DNA of 61,998 nt from Mesorhizobium jarvisii. Its GTDB lineage: Bacteria > Pseudomonadota > Alphaproteobacteria > Rhizobiales > Rhizobiaceae. Location: NCBI RefSeq assembly GCF_003601985.1, contig NZ_QZXA01000021.1:1-61998 (forward strand), read 5' to 3'. The notes beneath the pieces were generated by a model. The model was not told the origin of the DNA. It was given only the letters and a program-made list of their open reading frames with translations, and made no database searches. The translations under genes and the position numbers were made by a program. Below, piece after piece: positions 32,423 through 39,693 of the stretch (the stretch's first letter is position 1; the number at the start of each line of letters is the position of its first letter).

Positions 32423-33930
32423 AGTGTTCGTTCCTCGAGCAGCCCGTGCGTATTGTAGAATTCCCGCAGGCTGGCAAGCGCCGGATGGGACAGCGCCCGG
32501 CGCAGATAGTCGCGGATGCGCGGCAGGTGCTTCAGATAATAAGGTTTGCCGTCGCGCTTTTCGAGACGCACGAAAATGCCGAGGATCTTGGAATTGCGCT
32601 GCGCGGCCATGATTGCATAGGCTTCCAGAAAACTTGCTTCGTCGAAGGCGCCTGCCGCATGGCGCGCTGCGACATAGGCATCGAGCGTCTTCTTCTCGAT
32701 TTCGGGCGATAGGGTGACACGGGCATCCATGGCCAGCGAGGCGACGTCATAGGCTGAAGGCCCGATCAGCGCATCCTGGAAGTCGACGATGCCCAGCCGG
32801 TCATGGCCGGCGCGGTCGTCGCGCCAGATGATGTTGGGCGAATGAAAGTCGCGCAGCATCAGCGTGTATTCGCTGCCCTGCAGCCGGTCGAAAAGCGCGT
32901 TCCATTCCCTGGCGTAGCCCGAGCGCAGATCGTCGCTTGGCGGGCCGCCCGATATCGCCGGCACATACCAGTCGACCAAAAGATCGGCTTCGATCATCAT
33001 CGCGTCGCGGTCGAAGGGCGGCACCTCGTGGAAGCTGCCGGGTCCGGCCTGCAGGCGCTGCGGCCAGGTCCTGCCATGCATCATGGCCAACAACTCGGCT
33101 GCCGCCGCATAGCGTTCCGCTATGGGCTCGCCGTCCTTGCCCAGAAACCCTTCGGAACCGAGATGTTCGAGCAGCAAGAAACCCTGGTCCTGGTCCTCGG
33201 CATGGATTTGCGGAACGCTGACGCCGCCGGCCTTCAAGGCGCGGTCGATGGCGACGAAAGCGGAGACCGACTGGGCGGTGTGGGCGATCACCGCATAGGG
33301 TTTGCCGTCGCGCACGGCGGGGCCGAGCACCAGCCGCGGCGAGTTCATCAGCACGCGCGGCTCCTGGCCGGCGAGCGTCACGATCTCATAGGAGCGGGCG
33401 GAGGCGTCGCCGATGAAATGGCGTCGCCGCGCGTCGCCCCAGCCGGCCCTCTCCAGAAAATCGCGCATGGCCAGCGATCGCGCCGCGCGGTCGAAGGCGG
33501 CGCCTTGCCCCGACAGCCGCGCCAGCCGGCCCTCGCCATGCTGGACGAGTTCGATCGAGAGCGTCGTCTTCGGCAGATAGCCTTCCGCCCGCTCGGGCCA
33601 TTCGACCAGGGCAGCCCCTTGCGTCAGCGCTTCGTCGAAGCCGAGTTCGTCGAGCTCGGCTGCCGAGGCCAGGCGATAGAGGTCGAAATGGTGCACCGGA
33701 ATGCGCGTGTCGTAGCTCTGCACCAAGGTGAAGGTCGGGCTCGGCACATCCAGGCTGCCATCATCGGCCAGCGCCCGGATCAGCGCCCGCGCCAGTGTCG
33801 ATTTGCCGGCGCCGAGATCGCCTTTGAGCGCCAGCACGTCGCCGGCGCGCAGGGACAGGGCCAGATCTTCGCCCAGCCGCGCTGTCTGTGTCTCATCGGC
33901 GAGCAAACGCTCCAGCACAGGTCCCGTCAT
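32419..33930 (-). CDS. tsaE: TsaE-AmgK fusion: tRNA t6A ATPase joined to a sugar kinase domain
   Basis: This 503-residue two-domain protein has TsaE (YjeE) at residues about 1-150: Walker A LKGDLGAGKSTLARALI, then SPTFTLVQSYDTRIPVHHFD and LVEWPERAEGYLP. TsaE powers the TsaBD complex that makes t6A37 on ANN-decoding tRNAs. The C-terminal domain (about 160-503) is an aminoglycoside-phosphotransferase fold with catalytic LMLRDFHSPNIIW and metal site GIVDFQDALIGP, as in AmgK N-acetylmuramate/N-acetylglucosamine kinases. The fusion is known in Rhizobiales annotations. It is followed directly by the murU-like gene, which supports the recycling role of the second half. Confidence 0.93.
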   Translation of the reverse strand: MTGPVLERLLADETQTARLGEDLALSLRAGDVLALKGDLGAGKSTLARALIRALADDGSLDVPSPTFTLVQSYDTRIPVHHFDLYRLASAAELDELGFDEALTQGAALVEWPERAEGYLPKTTLSIELVQHGEGRLARLSGQGAAFDRAARSLAMRDFLERAGWGDARRRHFIGDASARSYEIVTLAGQEPRVLMNSPRLVLGPAVRDGKPYAVIAHTAQSVSAFVAIDRALKAGGVSVPQIHAEDQDQGFLLLEHLGSEGFLGKDGEPIAERYAAAAELLAMMHGRTWPQRLQAGPGSFHEVPPFDRDAMMIEADLLVDWYVPAISGGPPSDDLRSGYAREWNALFDRLQGSEYTLMLRDFHSPNIIWRDDRAGHDRLGIVDFQDALIGPSAYDVASLAMDARVTLSPEIEKKTLDAYVAARHAAGAFDEASFLEAYAIMAAQRNSKILGIFVRLEKRDGKPYYLKHLPRIRDYLRRALSHPALASLREFYNTHGLLEERTL

Positions 33931-33938
33931 CGAGCGCG

Positions 33939-36494
33939 CTACTCGGCCGCGGCGCGGATGCCCGGCATGTCGGGGAAGGTGCAGATGACGGTGGTGCCCT
34001 TGTCCTTGCCGGTTTCGATGCGAACATTGCCGCCATGCAGTTCGACAAAGCTCTTGACGATCGACAGGCCGAGGCCGGCGCCTCGCCGGCGGCCGCCATT
34101 GGTGCGCGGTTCGAAGCGGCGGAACACCGAGTCCAAAACGTCAGGCGGCATGCCGGGCCCATCGTCGTGAACGGAAAATTCCACCCCATCCGCCAGATGC
34201 CGACAGGCGAGCCGGATGGTGCTGGCTTCCGGCGCGTAATTGGCGGCGTTGCTTAGCAGATTGTAGAGGATCTGGCGGATGCGGGTCTCGTCGCCGTGGA
34301 ACGTCTTCGGCGCGGCAGCGGCATCGACTTCGAGCCGGATCGAATGCTCCTGCAGCCGGTCGGCAACCAGTTCCGCGGCCGCCGCGATGGTGCGGTCGAC
34401 ATGCACCTCGGAAATGTCGAGCTGCATGATGCCGGCATCGACGGTCGCAAGGTCGAGTATGTCGTTGACGATGGTCAGCAGCACCGAGGAGGACGAACTG
34501 ACGTGCTCGACATATTCGCGCTGCTTTTGATTCAGCGGTCCGGTGGTGGGCAGTGAAAGCAGTTCGGTGAAGCCGATGATGTTGGTCAGCGGCGAACGCA
34601 GTTCGTAGGACACGTGCTGGACGAAGTCGTTCTTGAGCTGATCGGACTTCTCCAATGCCTCGTTCTTGTCCTTCAGCGCACGTTCGACATGCACGCTGTC
34701 GGTGACGTCGACGAAGGTCATCATCACTTGCCCATTGGGTAGCGGGATCACGGCGTAACGCAGCACGGTGCCGTTGTTGAGCTCGCTCTGGCCGTGCCGG
34801 TCGCGGCGTTCGTCGTCGAAACCGGTGATGGCGGCGACGAAACCGGGCCAGGGGCTGTCGACCGCCTGGCGGTCGCAAAGGTCGCGTATCGTGGAGACGT
34901 GAACATTGGGCTTGGCGGCGTCGCCGCTCAATCCCCAGAGCGTCGCAAAGGCCGGGTTCGACAGGCGCAGCCGGCCATCGGGTCCGAACACCGCGACGCC
35001 TTCGGCGAGATTGTCGAGCGTTTCGCCCTGGACGCGCACCGCGGTGCGGTAGCGGCTTTCCAGGTCCATCTTCTCGGTCAGGTTCTCGAATACCCAGGTG
35101 ACGCCGCCCTTGGGCTGCGGATTGGCGACGACGCGGATGGTCTTGCCGTCGGGCAGATGCCACCAATGTTCCTGCGATTCCACTGCGCGATAGGCGCCGA
35201 GCAGGCCTTCCTTCCAGCGGCGCCATTCGGGCTGCTCGGCGATCTTGCCTTCGCTGCGTAACCGGTCGAGCAAAAGCGCATTGTCGGGCGCGCTGTGCAG
35301 GAAGCCGCTGTCCAGGCCCCAAAGTTTCTGGAAGGCCTGGTTGAAGAAGCGTAGCTTCTCGTCTGTGTCGAAGATGGCGACGGCGGTGTTGAGCTGGTCG
35401 AGCGTGTCGGCGTGGCTGCGCACCGTCCGCTCATATTCGCCGCGAATGGTCTCGATGGCGCTGGTGTCGGCGGCAAGGCCGGCCGAACCGTCGGCGCCGG
35501 CGAAGTCGGTCACCGCGAAGACGCGGCGGTCGCCTTCGATCACGGTGGAGAGCGACTGCTCGAAGACCGGATGCGTCTTGTGCTGGGCGTCGATTGCCTC
35601 GCGTGCCTGGCCGCCGAGGAATTCCTTGGCGTCACGGACGGCGGCTTCCGCGCTTTCGGCTTCGACCGCGTCGGCATAGGCCCGGTTGACCCATTTCAGG
35701 CGTCCGTGCTCGTCGCGCAACCATGCCGGCATCTTTAGCGCTTCGAGCAGGCCGATCATCGTGTCATGGTCGGCGGCCAGCCGCTGGTTGTCGATCTTCA
35801 GCCGGGCTTGGCTGCGCTGTGTCTCGGAAAGCGAGACAAACCGCACGAGGATATGCGCGGCGCTCTTGCGGCCATGCACTTCAAGCGGGGCGCCGGCTTG
35901 CGATTCGATGACGAGGTCGAAGGGCCTGGCCTTTTCGCGCAAGCCCGCGATGGCGTGCTCGAGCGCCGCCGCCGAGCGCGGCATCAGCCAGCGGCCAAAA
36001 GCGAGGAAAGCCGCCCGTTCCTCTGGCGCGCCGCTTTCGACAGGCAACGTGCCGATGAGTTCGGGCTTCTTGTTCTCCGAGGCCCAGACCACCACGCGCT
36101 GGTCGCGCAGATTGAGCAGCGCTTCCGAACGGCGCAGTGCCGCATTGATGTCGGCGACGCGGCTTCTCAGTTCGACATTCTCCGCCGAAGTGCGGGCCCG
36201 TTCGCGGATGAGAACGATGGCCGACAGGAATGCCGCGCCCGTCACGCCGACGAACACGGCAAGCTGCATGACTTCGACCGTGTTGATCGACAGGCCGGCG
36301 GTGGTCGCGGCGGCGTTCTCGGCATGCGCCACGGCGCTGGCCAAGGGTCCGGCCAGCGCGGAACTGGTCAGGAACAGACCGATGCGGGCACGCCATGAAA
36401 GGCGCCCGCCCTGAATGGTCGAGCCTATGGTCCCCGAATCGTCGTGGCCGCCGGAAACGGCCGATCCCGCTCCGTGCGGGTTTTGCCCCGGCAT
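33939..36494 (-). CDS. divL: DivL-type PAS histidine-kinase homologue with Tyr in place of the phospho-accepting His
   Basis: This protein of about 851 residues has two N-terminal hydrophobic segments (LFLTSSALAGPLASAVAHA; VMQLAVFVGVTGAAFLSAIVL), several PAS-like domains (LDQLNTAVAIFDTDEKLRFF; LDNLAEGVAVFGPDGRLRLS), then HisKA and HATPase domains (N-box LLSNAANYAP, DDGPGMPP, GAGLGLSIVKSF). The H-box reads HVSYELRSPLTNI: the usual SHELR histidine is a tyrosine (about residue 630), the DivL signature. DivL links DivK to CckA-CtrA control of the cell cycle. The ATG at 36494 has GGAGAGGA upstream; a TTG at 36524 is the alternative. The gene order ahcY-divL-tsaE supports the identity. Confidence 0.9.
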   Translation of the reverse strand: MPGQNPHGAGSAVSGGHDDSGTIGSTIQGGRLSWRARIGLFLTSSALAGPLASAVAHAENAAATTAGLSINTVEVMQLAVFVGVTGAAFLSAIVLIRERARTSAENVELRSRVADINAALRRSEALLNLRDQRVVVWASENKKPELIGTLPVESGAPEERAAFLAFGRWLMPRSAAALEHAIAGLREKARPFDLVIESQAGAPLEVHGRKSAAHILVRFVSLSETQRSQARLKIDNQRLAADHDTMIGLLEALKMPAWLRDEHGRLKWVNRAYADAVEAESAEAAVRDAKEFLGGQAREAIDAQHKTHPVFEQSLSTVIEGDRRVFAVTDFAGADGSAGLAADTSAIETIRGEYERTVRSHADTLDQLNTAVAIFDTDEKLRFFNQAFQKLWGLDSGFLHSAPDNALLLDRLRSEGKIAEQPEWRRWKEGLLGAYRAVESQEHWWHLPDGKTIRVVANPQPKGGVTWVFENLTEKMDLESRYRTAVRVQGETLDNLAEGVAVFGPDGRLRLSNPAFATLWGLSGDAAKPNVHVSTIRDLCDRQAVDSPWPGFVAAITGFDDERRDRHGQSELNNGTVLRYAVIPLPNGQVMMTFVDVTDSVHVERALKDKNEALEKSDQLKNDFVQHVSYELRSPLTNIIGFTELLSLPTTGPLNQKQREYVEHVSSSSSVLLTIVNDILDLATVDAGIMQLDISEVHVDRTIAAAAELVADRLQEHSIRLEVDAAAAPKTFHGDETRIRQILYNLLSNAANYAPEASTIRLACRHLADGVEFSVHDDGPGMPPDVLDSVFRRFEPRTNGGRRRGAGLGLSIVKSFVELHGGNVRIETGKDKGTTVICTFPDMPGIRAAAE

Positions 36495-36628
36495 GTCTTG
36501 GTCCTCTCCGCCGCCTGAATGCAAGACCGCCCTGATACGCGCCTCTCTGATCCCCTCTCGGGCCGGAAGCGTCGCGAATCACCTGACAATAAACCCTCGC
36601 CGAATCGCCGTGAAGGCTGATCGCGCGC

Positions 36629-36668
36629 AAAAATAAGGCCGGGCGAAAAGTCAATCGCCCGGCCTCAA
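36629..36668 (-). terminator. Rho-independent terminator after ahcY
   Basis: Read on the minus strand, GAGGCCGGGCGA pairs with TCGCCCGGCCTT across a short loop and is followed by ATTTTT. It lies 26 bases past the ahcY stop and separates ahcY from divL. Confidence 0.85.
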
Positions 36669-36693
36669 TATATGGTAGTAAATTTAGCTTTGG

Positions 36694-38094
36694 TTAATAG
36701 CGGTAGTGTTCCGGCTTGAACGGACCCTGCGGCGTGACGCCGATATAAGCGGCCTGTTCACCCGACAGTTCGGTCAGCCGTGCGCCGAGCTTGTCGAGGT
36801 GCAGGCGTGCGACCTTCTCGTCGAGATGCTTGGGCAGGACATAGACCTGGTTCTGGTACTGCTCGCCCTTGGTGAACAGCTCGATCTGGGCCAGCACCTG
36901 GTTGGTGAAGGACGCCGACATGACGAAGCTCGGATGGCCGGTGGCGTTGCCGAGATTGAGCAGGCGGCCTTCCGACAAGAGGATCATCCGCTTGCCGTCC
37001 GGGAAGGTGATCATGTCGACCTGCGGCTTGACGTTGGTCCATTTCAGATTGCGCAGCGAGGCGACCTGGATCTCGTTGTCGAAGTGACCGATATTGCCGA
37101 CGATCACCATGTCCTTCATCGACCGCATATGGTCGAGGGTGACGACATCCTTGTTGCCGGTGGTGGTGATGACGATGTCGGCGGTCGGCGCCGCGTCTTC
37201 CAGCGTCACCACTTCAAAGCCGTCCATCGCCGCCTGCAGGGCGCAGATCGGATCGACCTCGGTGACCTTGACGCGGGCGCCGGCGCCCTTGAGCGAAGCC
37301 GACGAGCCCTTGCCGACGTCGCCATAGCCGCAGACGACCGCGACCTTGCCGGCCATCATCGTGTCGGTGCCGCGGCGGATGCCGTCGACCAGCGATTCCT
37401 TGCAGCCATACTTGTTGTCGAACTTCGACTTGGTGACGGAATCGTTGACGTTGATGGCGGGGAAGGGCAGCAGGCCCTTCTTCTGCAGCTGGTAGAGCCG
37501 GTTGACGCCGGTGGTCGTCTCTTCAGTGACGCCGCGGATCGCAGCCTTCTGCTTGGTGAAGAAGCCGGGCGAAGCCTTCAGGCGCTTCTTGACCTGGGCG
37601 TAGAAATATTCCTCTTCCTCGCTCTGCGGGTTGGACAGCACGTCCTCGCCGGCTTCGGCGCGGGCGCCGATCAGGATGTACATGGTGGCGTCGCCGCCAT
37701 CGTCGAGGATCATGTTGGAGAGGCCGCCGTCGGTCCACTGGAAGATCCGGTCGGTGTAGTCCCAATACTGTTCGAGGCTCTCGCCCTTGACGGCGAAGAC
37801 CGGGATGCCGGCCTCGGCGATGGCCGCGGCGGCATGGTCCTGGGTCGAGAAGATGTTGCAGGAGGCCCAGCGGATGTCGGCGCCGAGCGCCTTCAGCGTC
37901 TCGATCAGCACCGCGGTCTGGATGGTCATGTGCAGCGAGCCGGTGATGCGCGCGCCCTTCAGCGGCTTCTTGGCGCCGAATTCCTCGCGGCAGGCCATCA
38001 GGCCCGGCATTTCGGTTTCGGCGATATCGAGTTCCTTGCGGCCCCAGCCGGCAAGCGAGATGTCGGCGACCACATAATCCTTGCTACCCGTCAT
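36694..38094 (-). CDS. ahcY: Adenosylhomocysteinase (S-adenosyl-L-homocysteine hydrolase)
   Basis: The 466-residue NAD-dependent enzyme hydrolyses S-adenosylhomocysteine to adenosine and homocysteine, clearing the product of SAM-dependent methylation. It shows the conserved start YVVADISLAGWGRKELDIAE, the substrate segments TGSLHMTIQTAVLIETL and FSTQDHAAAA, the NAD-binding loop VVCGYGDVGKGSS, and the terminal LTELSGEQAAYIGV...HYRY. CGGAG precedes the ATG. Its upstream region holds a perfect palindrome at 38220-38235 that may be a SahR-type operator. Confidence 0.98.
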   Translation of the reverse strand: MTGSKDYVVADISLAGWGRKELDIAETEMPGLMACREEFGAKKPLKGARITGSLHMTIQTAVLIETLKALGADIRWASCNIFSTQDHAAAAIAEAGIPVFAVKGESLEQYWDYTDRIFQWTDGGLSNMILDDGGDATMYILIGARAEAGEDVLSNPQSEEEEYFYAQVKKRLKASPGFFTKQKAAIRGVTEETTTGVNRLYQLQKKGLLPFPAINVNDSVTKSKFDNKYGCKESLVDGIRRGTDTMMAGKVAVVCGYGDVGKGSSASLKGAGARVKVTEVDPICALQAAMDGFEVVTLEDAAPTADIVITTTGNKDVVTLDHMRSMKDMVIVGNIGHFDNEIQVASLRNLKWTNVKPQVDMITFPDGKRMILLSEGRLLNLGNATGHPSFVMSASFTNQVLAQIELFTKGEQYQNQVYVLPKHLDEKVARLHLDKLGARLTELSGEQAAYIGVTPQGPFKPEHYRY

Positions 38095-38214
38095 GGCAGT
38101 ACTCCGATGCGAATTGTTATGCTGCGAATTGGTTGCGGATGCGCCCGCGCCGGTCGGCGCGTCGAAGGACGCGAATTGCCGGCCTGACTAGCAGATCAGG
38201 CTCAAGACGACAAT

Positions 38215-38258
38215 GGGATATAAAGAAATCTTTATCCCTGCATGTCTCTCGAACATGC
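38215..38258 (-). promoter_or_regulatory. Palindromes upstream of ahcY, candidate SahR-type operator
   Basis: ATAAAGA-AA-TCTTTAT (38220-38235) is a perfect inverted repeat in an AT-rich island and is extended by flanking GGGAT/ATCCC. A second perfect inverted repeat, GCATGT / ACATGC with a seven-base loop, spans 38240-38258. ArsR-family SahR regulators control ahcY and methionine genes in proteobacteria through short palindromes. The match to a SahR site is inference; the symmetry is seen directly. Confidence 0.5.
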
Positions 38259-38275
38259 TAGGGGAGCGCCCGGGA

Positions 38276-38572
38276 TCAGCATTCCTCGCCGAAGCGAGAG
38301 GCGACAAGCTGCTCTAGCGCGTCCATGACCTCGAGCGCCTCTGGCCCGCTGGCGGTGACGCGGATCGAGTAGCCCGGGCTGGCGGCCAGCATCATCAGGC
38401 CCATGATCGACGTGCCGCCCACCTTGACGCCATCCTTCTCGACATGGACCGCGGCGTCGAAGCCGCTGGCGAGCTGGACGAATTTCGCCGAGGCGCGTGC
38501 ATGCAGGCCGCGCTGGTTGACGATCGGAAACTCCCGGACGATGTGGTCTTTCTCCGGGGATAGCGCGTTCAT
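38276..38572 (-). CDS. ptsH: Phosphocarrier protein HPr of the regulatory PTS
   Basis: A 98-residue HPr. The PEP-dependent phosphorylation site is H24 in NQRGLHARASAKF, and the HprK target serine is S55 in GGTSIMGLMMLAAS. In Rhizobiales there are generally no sugar permeases of the PTS; HPr acts with EIIA-type proteins and EI-Ntr in regulation of carbon and nitrogen use. It overlaps the EIIA stop by four bases and is followed by ahcY. Confidence 0.96.
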   Translation of the reverse strand: MNALSPEKDHIVREFPIVNQRGLHARASAKFVQLASGFDAAVHVEKDGVKVGGTSIMGLMMLAASPGYSIRVTASGPEALEVMDALEQLVASRFGEEC

Positions 38573-38970
38573 TTGCTGCTCAGAAGCTGGCTGGCGACAT
38601 TGATGTATTTGCGCCCGGCGGCCTGCGACTCGTCGAGCGCGGCGGCCATATTGTCGCCCTTGCGGATCGAGGATAGCTTGATCAGCATCGGCAGATTCAT
38701 GCCGGCGATCACCTCGGTGCGGCCGGACTCCATCACCGAAATGGCGAGATTCGACGGCGTGCCGCCGAACATGTCGGTCAGCACGATGACGCCCGCCCCG
38801 GTATCGACACGGGCGACGGCGTCGACGATGTCGCGGCGACGCTGTTCCATATCGTCGTCGGCACCGATCGCCACGGTTTCGAAATTGTCTTGTGGCCCGA
38901 CGACATGTTCGACGGCATGTCGGAACTCGGTGGCCAGTTGACCGTGCGTTACAAGCACGAGTCCGATCAT
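38569..38970 (-). CDS. PTS EIIA component, mannose family (regulatory)
   Basis: This 133-residue EIIA-Man-type domain has its phosphorylated histidine at H9 in LVLVTHGQLATEF. It also has the VLTDMFGGTPSNLAIS segment typical of the family. No EIIB/EIIC mannose permease is adjacent, so a regulatory role is likely, as in other alphaproteobacteria (often called EIIA-Man, ManX or PtsM). It lies between hprK and ptsH and overlaps ptsH by four bases. Confidence 0.95.
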   Translation of the reverse strand: MIGLVLVTHGQLATEFRHAVEHVVGPQDNFETVAIGADDDMEQRRRDIVDAVARVDTGAGVIVLTDMFGGTPSNLAISVMESGRTEVIAGMNLPMLIKLSSIRKGDNMAAALDESQAAGRKYINVASQLLSSK

Positions 38971-39134
38971 TCTTTGGTGGCTCCCGTCATCGCCGCTTCA
39001 CAGGCGCATTTTATGCTCGCCAGCCATTCCAGGCGGCGGGAGCGCTATCTTGTCGACGCGCGGCCCGTTGACAAGCCCAAAATTGCGCCGGCCCATGCCA
39101 TTTTGACGCATTGCAGCAAAAAATCGGGAGCAGA

Positions 39135-39596
39135 TCATAGAAAAGGCGCGATCGACAGCCGCGCGATCACGGCCGGCAGGGCCGTGGCGGCGTTACGCTC
39201 GGCAAGGTCGATACGCGGCACCGGGCAGCCTGCGACCGGCCCGCTGATTTCCTCCTGGAAACGGGCCATCTCTGCCTTTGGCACCAGCCTCACATGCAGG
39301 TCGATCACCCCGCCCGGCTCGAACGGCAGCCGGCGCGGCATGAATCCAGGCACTTCGGCGAGACCGGCGATAGGCGCCGGCACGCGACAGACCAGCCGCC
39401 CGGCGCGGGCCGCGGCGAGCAGCCTGTCGTCGCCGATCAGCCGCGAGAACAGCCCGCGCGCGCGGCAATGGTCCAGGAGTGTCAGCGCCAGCGTCGTCTT
39501 GCCGGCGCCGGACGCCCCGGTGATAAGGACGCCGCGCTCGCCGATCAGGATCGCGGTTCCGTGAATGTTTTCTGGCTGCGCAACTGGATCAGGCAC
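39135..39596 (-). CDS. hprK: HPr kinase/phosphorylase, short alphaproteobacterial form
   Basis: The 153-residue protein corresponds only to the C-terminal catalytic domain of HprK; Gram-positive HprK is about 310 residues. Walker A is GASGAGKT (residues 27-34), preceded by HGTAILIGERGVLI; the HprK signature region follows as IAGLAEVPGFMP. It phosphorylates or dephosphorylates HPr on Ser (S55 here). The start is a GTG codon; an in-frame stop lies close upstream. It is followed by EIIA and HPr and preceded by ChvG, the standard rhizobial order. Confidence 0.93.
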   Translation of the reverse strand: MPDPVAQPENIHGTAILIGERGVLITGASGAGKTTLALTLLDHCRARGLFSRLIGDDRLLAAARAGRLVCRVPAPIAGLAEVPGFMPRRLPFEPGGVIDLHVRLVPKAEMARFQEEISGPVAGCPVPRIDLAERNAATALPAVIARLSIAPFL

Positions 39597-39625
39597 GATG
39601 CTGCCCGATCATGCCTTTTGCGTGA

Positions 39626-39693
39626 AGCATGATCTCTGGACGAACGGAACCGTTCGTCCGAGAAAACCGGTTCCCACTTTTCGGGATCATGCT
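39626..39693. repeat. Composite palindromic repeat, type B copy 2, overlapping the chvG stop
   Basis: The outer arms AGCATGATC (39626-39634) and GATCATGCT (39685-39693) are perfect inverted repeats. Inside lie a perfect 22-base palindrome (39638-39659, arms GGACGAACGG around AA) and the type B words AAAACCGG / CCACTTTTCGGG. The right arm supplies the last codons and the TGA of chvG, so the element has inserted into or evolved with the gene end. Confidence 0.75.

Noticed and set aside
36706..38187. 493-codon plus-strand frame opposite ahcY
   Set aside because: It is antisense to ahcY, which shows every family motif. No independent evidence supports it.
38971..39134. Possible small RNA in the hprK-EIIA spacer
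   Set aside because: No clear promoter plus terminator pair could be seen. The spacer is only 164 bases and may simply hold the EIIA-ptsH promoter.
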